A stretch of DNA of 64,000 nt from Hyphomicrobiales bacterium (GCA_900472485.1 UCII01000023.1:30017-94016), one strand, 5' to 3'; positions 42,416 through 50,875 are shown, counted from the stretch's first letter. Program-made: numbers and translations. Notes: a model not told the origin generated them from the sequence alone.

Positions 42416-43762
42416 ATGGCGCGGGCGCTGCCGCACGAGCGGATTCAATATGTAGTCGAGGGCGGCTTCAAGCTGTCGGGCGAGATCGAACCGAGCGGCA
42501 ACAAGAACGCCGCATTGCCGATCATCGCCGCATCGCTTCTGACCGATCAGCGCGTCGAGCTCAGCAACGTTCCGCGCATCCGCGATGTCGAGGCACTGGT
42601 GGAACTGATCCAGTCCGTCGGCGCCAAGGTGAGCTGGCTCGGCCGCAATGAGCTCGAAATCGAAGCGCGAGAACTTAGACCCGCCAATCTCGATCCCGAT
42701 CTCTGCGCCCGCATCCGCGCCTCCATCCTGCTTGCCGGACCGATGCTGGCACGCTGTGGCGAGATCACCTTGCCGCCGCCCGGCGGCGACGTCATCGGCC
42801 GCCGCCGTGTCGATACGCATTTCCTGGCGCTGGAACAGCTCGGCGCGAGGATCGAGGTCAATAGCGTCTACAGCTTCCGCACTGATGGGCTGCGTGGCGC
42901 CGATGTCTTTCTCGATGAGCCGTCGGTGACAGCGACCGAAAATGCGCTTTGCGCTGCCGTGTTCGCCGAGGGGACGACGATCCTGCGCAATTGCGCGTCC
43001 GAGCCGCATGTTCAGGATCTCGCCCGCTTCCTGATTGCCATGGGTGCCCGAATCGAGGGCGTCGGCACCAATATGATGACCATCCACGGTGGCCAGCGGC
43101 TCGGCGGTGCGTCACATCGGATCGGCCCCGATCATAACGAAGTCGGCTCGCTGATCGGCCTTGCCGCCGTCACCGGCTCTGAAATCACCATCCGCCGTGC
43201 CGGCGTCGAGCATCTGCGCTCCACCCTGATGACCTTCGAGCGGCTGGGCATCCGCTGCCAGATCGACGGCGATGATCTCATCATCCGCTCCAGTCAGGAA
43301 ATGAAGATCCAGCCCGATTTCGGAGGCCATATTCCGAAGATCGAAGACCAGCCCTGGCCGGCCTTTCCGGCCGACACCATGTCGATCGCGATCGTTACCG
43401 CCACGCAATGCGATGGTGTCGTGCTGATGTTCGAGAAAATGTTCGAAAGCCGCATGTTCTTTGTCGACAAGCTGATCGCCATGGGCGCTCGCATCGTGCT
43501 GTGCGACCCGCATCGCGCCATCGTCGCAGGCCCCTCCAAGCTGCGCGCCGCCCAGCTCGAAAGCCCTGACATTCGCGCCGGTATGGCCATGCTTATCGCG
43601 GCCATGTGCGCCGAGGGCACGAGCGTCATCAACAATGCCCAGCAGATCGAGCGTGGCTACGAGCGCATCGAGGAGCGGCTGAATGCCATGGGCGCCCGCA
43701 TTACGCGCATCCCGCCGCGCACTCCTTCTCCCCTCGGGGAGAAGGTGCCGACAGGCGGATGA
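42416..43762 (+). CDS. UDP-N-acetylglucosamine 1-carboxyvinyltransferase paralogue (MurA-like, Cys to Asp)
   Basis: 448 residues with the full MurA inside-out alpha/beta fold. The substrate Lys/Asn pair is in SGNKNAALPIIAASLL (Lys30, Asn31), and GPMLARCGEITLPPPGGDVIGRRRVDTHF is the active-site loop. The residue corresponding to catalytic Cys115 of E. coli MurA is Asp125. The Arg/Asp sites (PADTMSIAIVTATQ) are kept. Such Cys-to-Asp MurAs exist in mycobacteria and chlamydiae, are active and resist fosfomycin. Start ATG 42416 has GGAAGGG upstream. The last residues (TPSPLGEKVPTGG) and stop come from a palindromic repeat, so the C-terminus is extended. Confidence 0.9.
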   Translation: MARALPHERIQYVVEGGFKLSGEIEPSGNKNAALPIIAASLLTDQRVELSNVPRIRDVEALVELIQSVGAKVSWLGRNELEIEARELRPANLDPDLCARIRASILLAGPMLARCGEITLPPPGGDVIGRRRVDTHFLALEQLGARIEVNSVYSFRTDGLRGADVFLDEPSVTATENALCAAVFAEGTTILRNCASEPHVQDLARFLIAMGARIEGVGTNMMTIHGGQRLGGASHRIGPDHNEVGSLIGLAAVTGSEITIRRAGVEHLRSTLMTFERLGIRCQIDGDDLIIRSSQEMKIQPDFGGHIPKIEDQPWPAFPADTMSIAIVTATQCDGVVLMFEKMFESRMFFVDKLIAMGARIVLCDPHRAIVAGPSKLRAAQLESPDIRAGMAMLIAAMCAEGTSVINNAQQIERGYERIEERLNAMGARITRIPPRTPSPLGEKVPTGG

Positions 43763-43857
43763 GGGGGTCTGCCAAGAGCACGAAAATCCATGAATTCAAA
43801 TTGGAAAGCCCCCTCATCCGACCCTTCGGGCCACCTTCTCCCCGCTGGGGAGAAGGA
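43724..43857. repeat. Inverted pair of palindromic elements overlapping the MurA-like stop
   Basis: The left unit (43724-43767) carries CCTTCTCCCCTCGGGGAGAA; the right unit (43809-43857) is its reverse complement with CCACCTTCTCCCCGCTGGGG. The left unit codes for the final ~13 residues and TGA of the MurA-like protein. Confidence 0.87.
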
Positions 43858-43917
43858 GCTTCCGGTGCTCATCCGCCCCATGTGCTGCGGCCCCGCCATT
43901 TCGGCGGGAGAAAGATA

Positions 43918-44397
43918 CTAGGCAATCGCCTTGTGCATCTCGATCGATGTCGTCCGATCGAAACCGGCGTGGCGATTTTCGGCCGTCTTGCGAAAGCCCC
44001 AAGCGGCAAAGGTAGCATGGTTGTCGACTAACTCGATCCGCGTTTCCAGCCGCAAGCTCTTGAGCCCAAGCTCTCGCGCCGTTGTCTCAGCCATGCCCAG
44101 CAGCCGCTTGCCAATACCTCTACCCTGCGCTGCCGGCAGCACGGCGAGTTTGCCGACGTAAAGGCTTTCCACCTCTGGCCGGGAGAAAATGCAGCCAACC
44201 AGTTGCTCGCCATCGAGTGCAGCATAAGCGATCTCGCCGATAGCCTTCGTCTTCAGCGTTTCGGATGTCAGCGCCAGCGCGGAGGATGGCGGATCGATGC
44301 GTCCGTTCATATAGGCGAAGGACGTCAGGATAAGGTCCAGCAAGGCATCCCAACGATCGAAGCCGCCATCGAGGCGACGAAGCGTCATATCGCTCAT
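43918..44397 (-). CDS. GNAT family N-acetyltransferase
   Basis: 159 residues. The acetyl-CoA-binding motif is VGKLAVLPAAQGRGIGKRLLGMAE (Q-G-R-G-I-G), preceded by LVGCIFSRPEVESLYVGKL and followed by LRLETRIELVDNHATFAAWGFRKTAE, the classic N-x-x-A-x-x-x-Y/W-x-x-x-G-F region. Acceptor substrate unknown. The ATG overlaps the stop of the ThiF/MoeB-type gene (ATGA), so they are translationally coupled, an unusual pairing. Confidence 0.9.
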   Translation of the reverse strand: MSDMTLRRLDGGFDRWDALLDLILTSFAYMNGRIDPPSSALALTSETLKTKAIGEIAYAALDGEQLVGCIFSRPEVESLYVGKLAVLPAAQGRGIGKRLLGMAETTARELGLKSLRLETRIELVDNHATFAAWGFRKTAENRHAGFDRTTSIEMHKAIA

Positions 44398-45164
44398 TCG
44401 GCAGCAGCCCGGGCACGTCTACGGCGATAGCGTACGGTTTCGAAGCGCGAGGAAAGCCCGTCATAAAGCAGCAGGCGGCCGATCAGCGGCTCGCCGATGC
44501 CTGTGATGAGCTTGATCGCTTCCATTGCCATCAGCGTGCCGATGACGCCGGTCAGGGCGCCGATGATGCCCGCCTCCGCACAACTCGGGATGAGCCCTTC
44601 CGGCGGTGGTGCCGGGAAGAGATCGCGATAGCGCGGATTGGGATTGCCATTCGCATCGCTTTCATAGGGCTTCAACGTGGTGACAGATCCATCGAAGCGC
44701 CCGACAGCGCCGGTCACCAGCGGCAAATGCGCTGCCTCGGTCGCATCGGCAGCCGCATAGCGCGTATCGAAATTGTCGGAGCCGTCGATGACGACATCGA
44801 AACCGGCAAGGTGCCGCGTGGCGGTATCGGCACTGAACCGTTCCTCGAAGCGGACGACACGAACATGCGGGTTCAGCCGCGCGATGGCGTCTGCCGCGCT
44901 CTGGGTTTTCAGTTCGCCGATCGTGCCCGTGTCGTGAATGACCTGCCGCTGCAGGTTGGACAGCGAAACGCGGTCGTCGTCGGCAATACCGAGTGTCCCG
45001 ACACCGGCGGCAGCGAGATATTGCAGTACCGGCGCGCCAAGGCCGCCGGCACCGATGACAAGCACCCGGGCCACCTTCAATTTTTGCTGGCCGGCTCCGC
45101 CAACCTCCGGCAGGAGGATATGACGGTGATAGCGGGCGATTTCGTCTGAGCTCAGAGGATCCAT
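44394..45164 (-). CDS. ThiF/MoeB/HesA-type adenylyltransferase
   Basis: 256 residues. E1-like enzyme adenylating the C-terminus of a ThiS/MoaD-type sulfur carrier. The nucleotide-binding loop is VLVIGAGGLGAPVLQYLAAAGVG, the Arg finger region is VSLSNLQRQVIHD, and the catalytic Asp is in VVIDGSDNFDTRY. The zinc-binding C-x2-C pairs of canonical MoeB are not present: the segment reads NPRYRDLFPAPPPEGLIPSC, and the C-terminus (ETVRYRRRRARAAAE) has no second pair. That places it in the zinc-less HesA/MoeB-like group. It is coupled to a GNAT gene and lies 36 bases from recF. Confidence 0.88.
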   Translation of the reverse strand: MDPLSSDEIARYHRHILLPEVGGAGQQKLKVARVLVIGAGGLGAPVLQYLAAAGVGTLGIADDDRVSLSNLQRQVIHDTGTIGELKTQSAADAIARLNPHVRVVRFEERFSADTATRHLAGFDVVIDGSDNFDTRYAAADATEAAHLPLVTGAVGRFDGSVTTLKPYESDANGNPNPRYRDLFPAPPPEGLIPSCAEAGIIGALTGVIGTLMAMEAIKLITGIGEPLIGRLLLYDGLSSRFETVRYRRRRARAAAE

Positions 45165-45200
45165 AGGTGCAAGTCTAGCACAATCGCGCCGAAGGAGGCG

Positions 45201-46328
45201 CTAGGTTTTCGTAATGCCGCCATGCGCCACGGTAAAGAATTGCGCCCGTTCGCCAAGGGCCGAGAACATGGATTTGTCCGTGCCGGTCATGAAGGCTTGG
45301 CCGCCGAGCCCGTCGATGAGATCGAAGAGGGCTGCACGCCGCCCCTCGTCGAGATGCGCGGCGATCTCGTCGAGCAGCAGGATCGGCGCATAGCCCGTCA
45401 GGTTGCCGACAAGGCGTGCATGGGCAAGGATGAGGCCGACAAGAAGGGCTTTTTGCTCACCCGTCGAGCAGCGTTCCGCTTCCATGTCCTTTTCGCGGTG
45501 GCGTACGAGAAGGTCGGCTCGATGCGGTCCGTCCAGCGTCCGACCGGCGGCTGCATCGCGGTAACGCCCCTCGCGCAGCATATCGGCATAGGCGTCTTCC
45601 AGATCGACGGCCGGCCGGTCGAACTGTCCGTCGAGAAAGCCGGAAAGACCAAGCGCCGCCGAAGGAAACGGTGTCGTCTCGCGCGACTCGGCAATCAGCC
45701 GCGAGAGAAGGCCGAGCATTTCATGCCGGGCGATCGCCATGGCGATGCCGAGGCTTGCCATCTGTTCCTCGATGCCGCCGAGCCAGGATGGATCGAATCG
45801 GTTTTCGGATAGCAGCTTGTTGCGGCTGCGCATGGCGCGCTCGAAATCGCTGGCGCGGCGGCCATGGGCGGGATCGAGCGACAGGACCAGCCGGTCGAGG
45901 AAGCGGCGACGCTCCGAGGAACCGCCGGTAAAAAGGCCATCCATCGCCGGCGTCAGCCAGAGAACGCGCAAATGATCGGTCAGCTCGTCGACGGTCTTGG
46001 CCGGCGTGCCGTTGATTCGCAGCCGGCGGGCGGCCGATTCGTCGGTCGTATCGATACCGGTACCGATTTCGACGCTGCCATCCATCCCCTCGAGCTCGGC
46101 GAAGATGGAAAAGCCACCCGGCGCATTGACCCGGGTAACATCGGCATAGGCAGCGCGGCGCAGGCCGCGGCCGGGCGACAGCAGCGAGACCGCCTCCATG
46201 AGATTGGTCTTGCCGGCGCCATTGTCGCCGGTCAGCACCACATGCCGCTCGTCAAGCGCCAGCGCTGCCGCCGCGTAGTTGCGGAAGTCCGTGAGCTTGA
46301 GGCGGGAGATGGAAACCTTGTTCGGCAT
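45201..46328 (-). CDS. recF: DNA replication and repair protein RecF
   Basis: 375 residues, ABC-type ATPase acting with RecO/RecR at gaps. Walker A is VVLTGDNGAGKTNLMEAVSLLSPGRGLR, the signature lies at STGEQKALLVGLILAHARL, and Walker B is APILLLDEIAAHLDEGRR. ISRLKLTDFRNYAAAALAL is the RecF opening. The start is ATG 46328 (MPNKVSISRLKLTDFRN); the upstream frame to 46424 lacks support. It lies on the same strand as the adenylyltransferase but is separated from dnaA/dnaN, as usual in alphaproteobacteria. Confidence 0.96.
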   Translation of the reverse strand: MPNKVSISRLKLTDFRNYAAAALALDERHVVLTGDNGAGKTNLMEAVSLLSPGRGLRRAAYADVTRVNAPGGFSIFAELEGMDGSVEIGTGIDTTDESAARRLRINGTPAKTVDELTDHLRVLWLTPAMDGLFTGGSSERRRFLDRLVLSLDPAHGRRASDFERAMRSRNKLLSENRFDPSWLGGIEEQMASLGIAMAIARHEMLGLLSRLIAESRETTPFPSAALGLSGFLDGQFDRPAVDLEDAYADMLREGRYRDAAAGRTLDGPHRADLLVRHREKDMEAERCSTGEQKALLVGLILAHARLVGNLTGYAPILLLDEIAAHLDEGRRAALFDLIDGLGGQAFMTGTDKSMFSALGERAQFFTVAHGGITKT

Positions 46329-46512
46329 GGGTCTTTCGGATTCTGGGTCGATGGGCGAGGCGTATGCCGAACCCCGGCCAAGTGCAAGGTTTTTGCCGAT
46401 GGTTCGAAATGTAAGCGCCGTCACGGGCCACCTTTGTCCTTCGACGGGCTCAGGATGAGGGTGGAGTGAGATCTTGCGCCCAACCTAAGAAAATTGATTC
46501 GGCGAAGACTAG

Positions 46513-46569
46513 CCCACATGGTGAGGTGCGAAGGCCGGAGGGCGTAGCCTCGAACCACGAGGGCGGGTG
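46513..46569. repeat. Single palindromic mosaic unit
   Basis: Contains CACATGGTGAGGTG and GCCTCGAACCACGAGG, the same pieces as the element at 33515-33679, in one orientation only. It lies between recF and the APH gene. Confidence 0.7.
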
Positions 46570-46696
46570 ATTCGTCTGTCATTCGGCGTCGTTGTCCTTC
46601 GAACAAGTCCGTCTGAATTCCTCTAGAAATTGGCATTGGTGCATGATGCTACCTGTCTCGCTATGCTCGGGGAAGTTGGGACAAAAGGGGCGTCAA

Positions 46697-47500
46697 TTGG
46701 AATTTGCAAAGACACTTCTCGCGGATACGCAGGGCAATTGGACACGCGTAAAGGCGGGCGAATCGGGTGATCTCGTCTATCGACGTGAGGATGGTCTTGC
46801 CTATGCGAAAATCGCAACGTCGGCCCGCTCGGCAGAACTTGCCGGCGAGCGTGATCGGCTGCTTTGGCTACAGGGCAAGGGCATCGCCATCCCCGAAGTC
46901 ATTGATTGGCAGCAGGTAGAGGAGGGTGCGTGCCTGACCATGACAGCAATTCCAGGCGTACCGGCAGCCGAGCTGGATGGAGATGCGCTGCTGAAGGCCT
47001 GGCCATCGATGGCGCGGCAATTGAAATCTCTTCACGAAGTGCTGGCGGATCGATGCCCCTTTGATCGCAGCCTGTCGCTGATGTTCGCAAAGGCAGAGGA
47101 TGTGGTTTCGCGAGATGCCGTAAACCCGGATTTCCTGCCGCCGGAGGATCAGGATAGGCCCGCCCGCGAACTGCTTGATCGCGTCGAGCGCGACCTGCCA
47201 CTTCGGCTCGATCAGGAGGTCGTCGATAGGGTACTCTGTCATGGCGATGCCTGCATGCCCAATTTCATGGTCGATCCGCACAGCTTGCAATGTACCGGGC
47301 TCATCGATCTCGGTCGTGTCGGCAAGGCCGATCGCTATGTCGATCTCTCGCTGACGATTGCCAATGCCGAGGAGAGCTGGATGACGCCCGAACAAGGAGA
47401 GCGAGCCTTTTCGATCCTGTTCGAAACCCTGGAGATCGCTGAACCGGATCGCGAGCGTCTCGCCTTCTATCTCCGGCTCGACCCCCTGACCTGGGGTTGA
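46697..47500 (+). CDS. APH(3'')-like aminoglycoside (streptomycin) phosphotransferase
   Basis: 267 residues from TTG 46697, exactly the length of APH(3'')-Ib (StrA); AAGGGG sits six bases before the TTG. Sequence blocks match the StrA family closely: AGESGDLVYRREDGLAYAKI, LAGERDRLLWLQGKGIAIPEV, AIPGVPAAEL, LLKAWPSMARQL, DVVSRDAVNPDFLPPED, then the Brenner motif CHGDACMPNFMVD and the DFG-equivalent GLIDLGRVGKADRY, ending RERLAFYLRLDPLTWG. The enzyme would phosphorylate the 3''-OH of streptomycin. There is no transposon, strB or integron around it; it sits between recF and dnaJ, so it looks chromosomal and resident. The frame upstream to 46592 is unsupported. Confidence 0.9.
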   Translation: MEFAKTLLADTQGNWTRVKAGESGDLVYRREDGLAYAKIATSARSAELAGERDRLLWLQGKGIAIPEVIDWQQVEEGACLTMTAIPGVPAAELDGDALLKAWPSMARQLKSLHEVLADRCPFDRSLSLMFAKAEDVVSRDAVNPDFLPPEDQDRPARELLDRVERDLPLRLDQEVVDRVLCHGDACMPNFMVDPHSLQCTGLIDLGRVGKADRYVDLSLTIANAEESWMTPEQGERAFSILFETLEIAEPDRERLAFYLRLDPLTWG

Positions 47501-47514
47501 TTCGCGTACGCCAA

Positions 47515-47544
47515 CAAAAAATCCGGCCGAATCATCGGCCGGAT
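47515..47544 (-). terminator. Rho-independent terminator after dnaJ
   Basis: Minus-strand stem ATCCGGCCGA / TCGGCCGGAT with a 4-base loop, followed by TTTTTTG. It lies 40 bases beyond the dnaJ stop, in the convergent gap with the APH gene. Confidence 0.88.
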
Positions 47545-47583
47545 TCATGTGAAACATTTTGATTCGCTGCACAGTCCGGCGAA

Positions 47584-48729
47584 TCAGTCGCTGAACGTGT
47601 CGAAGAAATCCTTCATGCGGGCGAAGAAGCCCGTCGATTCGGGATTGTTGTCCTTCGAAGAGATCTGCTCAAATTCCTGCAGCAGCTCGCGCTGGCGCTT
47701 GGTCAGCTTCTGCGGCGTCTCGATCTGGATCTGGATATAGAGATCGCCGACCTGGCTGGAGCGCAGCACCGGCATGCCCTTGCCCTTCAGGCGGAACTGC
47801 TTGCCGACTTGCGTGCCTTCGGGAACGGTGACGCGCGATTTCGTGCCGTCGAGGGTCGCGACATCGAAAGTACCTCCGAGAGCCGCGGTGGTCATCGAGA
47901 TCGGCACGGCGCAATAGAGATCGGCGCCGTCCCGCTGGAAGAACTCATGCGGCTTGACGGAGAGGAAGATGTAGAGGTCTCCCGAAGGACCGCCGCGCAG
48001 GCCGGCTTCGCCCTCGCCCTGCAGGCGGATGCGCGTGCCGTCTTCGATGCCCGACGGGATATTGACGGAAAGCGAACGCTCCTCGGTGACACGGCCCTGG
48101 CCGTGACACTTGGTGCAGGGGTCGGGAATGATCTGGCCGCGGCCGTGACAGGTCGGGCAGGTGCGCTCGACGGAGAAGAAGCCTTGCGCCGCGCGGACAC
48201 GACCGGAACCCTGGCAGGTGCCGCAGGTTTTCGGCTGCGTGCCGGGCTTGGCGCCCGAGCCGGAACAGACGTCGCAGGTGATCGAGGTCGGAACGCGGAT
48301 CTGCGCGGTCTTGCCGCTGAAGGCCTCCTCGAGCGAGATTTCCATATTGTAGCGAAGATCTGCGCCGCGCTCGCGACCGCCGGAAGAGCGTCCGCGTGCG
48401 CGGCCGCCACCCATCATCTCGCCGAAAATATCCTCGAAAATATCGGAGAAACCGCCACCGCCGAAACCGGCTCCGAAGCCGCCACCGCCGCCCATGCCGC
48501 CATGCTCGAAAGCTGCATGGCCGTAGCGGTCATAGGCTGCGCGCTTCTGCGGGTCCTTGAGCGTTTCGTAGGCCTCATTGATTTCCTTGAACTTCCGCTC
48601 GGCATTGCTGTCGTCCGGGTTCTTGTCCGGATGATATTGCATTGCCAGCTTGCGAAAGGCGCTCTTCAGCTCTTTCTCGTCCGCCGTCTTGGAGACGCCC
48701 AACGTCTCGTAAAAATCCGCTTTTGCCAT
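47584..48729 (-). CDS. dnaJ: Chaperone DnaJ (Hsp40)
   Basis: 381 residues. Co-chaperone stimulating DnaK ATPase and delivering substrates. The J domain has the HPD motif in AMQYHPDKNPDD. A Gly/Phe-rich linker (GGMGGGGGFGAGFGGGGF) follows, then four CxxCxGxG zinc repeats (CDVCSGSG, CGTCQGSG, CPTCHGRG, CTKCHGQG), and two C-terminal substrate-binding domains. It is downstream of dnaK with 86 bases between, which fold into two hairpins. Confidence 0.97.
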   Translation of the reverse strand: MAKADFYETLGVSKTADEKELKSAFRKLAMQYHPDKNPDDSNAERKFKEINEAYETLKDPQKRAAYDRYGHAAFEHGGMGGGGGFGAGFGGGGFSDIFEDIFGEMMGGGRARGRSSGGRERGADLRYNMEISLEEAFSGKTAQIRVPTSITCDVCSGSGAKPGTQPKTCGTCQGSGRVRAAQGFFSVERTCPTCHGRGQIIPDPCTKCHGQGRVTEERSLSVNIPSGIEDGTRIRLQGEGEAGLRGGPSGDLYIFLSVKPHEFFQRDGADLYCAVPISMTTAALGGTFDVATLDGTKSRVTVPEGTQVGKQFRLKGKGMPVLRSSQVGDLYIQIQIETPQKLTKRQRELLQEFEQISSKDNNPESTGFFARMKDFFDTFSD

Positions 48730-48758
48730 ATTAAGGATTAGAACCCCGGAAATGGATT

Positions 48759-48814
48759 TCCGGCTGCCCGAAGGCAGCCGGAGCTAAGTTTCCTCGAGAA
48801 TCTTTCGATTCTCG
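48759..48814 (-). promoter_or_regulatory. Two hairpins in the dnaK-dnaJ gap
   Basis: TCCGGCTGCC / GGCAGCCGGA with loop CGAA (48759-48782), and CGAGAATC / GATTCTCG with a 4-base loop (48795-48814). There is no T-run. They probably shape differential expression of dnaK over dnaJ by processing or partial termination (inference). Confidence 0.6.
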
Positions 48815-48815
48815 C

Positions 48816-50735
48816 TTATGCAGACCGCTTGCGGTCGTCTTCATCCTTGATTTCCTCGTAGTCGGCATCGACGACATCGTCCTTGCCGCCTGCTGCCGAG
48901 GCATCACCGGAACCGGCTTCCGCCTGCTGGGACTCATAGATCGCCTGGCCGAGCTTCATGGAAACTTCCATGAGCGTCTGGGTCTTGGCCTTGATGTCTT
49001 CGGCATCCGGCTCGGAAGCTTCGGTTGCCGCCTTCAGCGCTGCGATCGCGTCGGAGATTGCGGTGCGATCGGCCTCGGTGACCTTGTCGCCGTAATCCTT
49101 CAGCGACTTCTCGCTGGAGTGGATCAGGCTTTCAGCCTGGTTCTTGGCTTCGACACCTTCGCGGCGCTTCTTGTCTTCAGCAGCGTGAGCTTCTGCATCC
49201 TTGACCATCTTCTCGATGTCGGCGTCGGAAAGACCGCCGGAAGCCTGGATGCGGATCTGCTGTTCCTTGCCGGTGCCCTTGTCCTTGGCCGAAACCTGGA
49301 CGATGCCGTTGGCGTCGATATCGAAGGTGACTTCGATCTGCGGAACACCACGCGGTGCCGGCGGCAGGCCGACGAGGTCGAACTGGCCGAGCAGCTTGTT
49401 GTCTGCAGCCATTTCGCGCTCGCCCTGCGAAACGCGGATGGTCACGGCCGACTGGTTGTCGTCGGCGGTCGAGAAGGTCTGCGACTTCTTGGTCGGGATC
49501 GTCGTGTTGCGTTCGATCAGACGGGTGAAGACGCCGCCCAGCGTTTCGATACCGAGAGACAGCGGGGTCACGTCGAGGAGCAGAACGTCCTTAACGTCGC
49601 CCTGCAGAACGCCGGCCTGGATGGCTGCGCCGAGAGCGACGACTTCATCCGGGTTGACGCCCTTGTGCGGCTCCTTGCCGAACAGCTGCTTGACGACTTC
49701 CTGCACCTTCGGCATGCGGCTCATGCCGCCGACGAGAACGACTTCGTCAATTTCAGCGGCGGTGACGCCGGCATCCTTGAGGGCTGCCTTGCACGGAGCG
49801 ATGGTGCGCTGAACGAGATCGTCAACCAGGCTTTCGAGCTTGGCGCGGGTCAGCTTCAGCGTCAGGTGCTTCGGACCGGTGGCGTCTGCCGTGATGAAAG
49901 GCAGGTTGATTTCGGTCTGCTGTGCGGACGAAAGTTCGATCTTGGCCTTTTCGGCAGCTTCCTTCAGGCGCTGCAGAGCAAGCTTGTCGCCCTTGAGGTC
50001 GATGCCGTTGTCCTTCTTGAATTCGGCAACGAGATATTCGACGAGACGCATGTCGAAGTCTTCACCGCCGAGGAAGGTATCGCCGTTGGTCGACTTCACT
50101 TCGAAGACGCCGTCGCCGATTTCGAGGATCGAGATATCGAAGGTGCCGCCGCCGAGGTCGTAAACGGCGATGGTCTTGCCGTCCTTTTTGTCGAGGCCGT
50201 AAGCAAGCGCTGCAGCCGTCGGCTCGTTGATGATGCGCAGGACTTCGAGACCGGCGATCTTGCCGGCATCCTTGGTTGCCTGGCGCTGAGCGTCGTTGAA
50301 GTATGCGGGAACGGTGATAACGGCCTTGTCGACCTTTTCACCAAGATAGGATTCGGCGGTTTCCTTCATTTTCTGAAGGATCATTGCGGAAATCTGTGCG
50401 GGCGAATAGCCCTTGCCGTTGGCTTCGACCCAGGCGTCGCCATTGTCGCCCCGAACGATGTTGAAGGGAACAAGGTGCTTATCCTTCTCGACGGTCGGAT
50501 CTTCGTAGCGGCGGCCGATGAGGCGCTTGACAGCGAAGAGGGTATTCGTGGGGTTGGTGACAGCCTGGCGCTTGGCCGGCTGGCCGACGAGACGTTCACC
50601 ATCGTCGGTGAAGGCAACCATGGAGGGGGTGGTCCGGGCGCCTTCGGCATTTTCGATCACTTTTGCGTCCTTACCGTCCATGACGGCGACGCAGGAATTT
50701 GTCGTTCCAAGGTCGATACCAATTACTTTTGCCAT
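48816..50735 (-). CDS. dnaK: Chaperone DnaK (Hsp70)
   Basis: 639 residues. ATP-dependent chaperone. The nucleotide-binding domain begins MAKVIGIDLGTTNSCVAVMDG and contains AYGLDKKDGKTIAVYDLGGGTFDISILEIG and VLVGGMSRMPKVQEVV. The substrate-binding domain follows DVTPLSLGIETLGGV. The C-terminal lid and Ala/Gly-rich tail end with the acidic DDVVDADYEEIKDEDD. The start is ATG 50735 with AAGGAGA upstream. A heat-shock-type promoter lies about 110 bases upstream (50844-50875). Confidence 0.98.
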   Translation of the reverse strand: MAKVIGIDLGTTNSCVAVMDGKDAKVIENAEGARTTPSMVAFTDDGERLVGQPAKRQAVTNPTNTLFAVKRLIGRRYEDPTVEKDKHLVPFNIVRGDNGDAWVEANGKGYSPAQISAMILQKMKETAESYLGEKVDKAVITVPAYFNDAQRQATKDAGKIAGLEVLRIINEPTAAALAYGLDKKDGKTIAVYDLGGGTFDISILEIGDGVFEVKSTNGDTFLGGEDFDMRLVEYLVAEFKKDNGIDLKGDKLALQRLKEAAEKAKIELSSAQQTEINLPFITADATGPKHLTLKLTRAKLESLVDDLVQRTIAPCKAALKDAGVTAAEIDEVVLVGGMSRMPKVQEVVKQLFGKEPHKGVNPDEVVALGAAIQAGVLQGDVKDVLLLDVTPLSLGIETLGGVFTRLIERNTTIPTKKSQTFSTADDNQSAVTIRVSQGEREMAADNKLLGQFDLVGLPPAPRGVPQIEVTFDIDANGIVQVSAKDKGTGKEQQIRIQASGGLSDADIEKMVKDAEAHAAEDKKRREGVEAKNQAESLIHSSEKSLKDYGDKVTEADRTAISDAIAALKAATEASEPDAEDIKAKTQTLMEVSMKLGQAIYESQQAEAGSGDASAAGGKDDVVDADYEEIKDEDDRKRSA

Positions 50736-50843
50736 GTCATTCTCTCCTTGAAGCAAGCTATCGGAACCCCTGTCAGGCATTCCATTGACAGCCCCTTACG
50801 GGATGGTCTTGAGGATTGCGCAGCCATGACTGCGGTGATGCCG

Positions 50844-50875
50844 CGTATATAAGTAGCGGTTTTACTGACTGCAAG
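50844..50875 (-). promoter_or_regulatory. dnaKp: Heat-shock (RpoH-type) promoter of dnaK
   Basis: Minus strand: CTTGCA (50875-50870), 16 bases, then CTTATATACG (50853-50844). This fits the alphaproteobacterial RpoH consensus CTTG.. / CYTATNTNNG at N16-18. It would give a 5' leader of about 100 bases. Confidence 0.75.
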
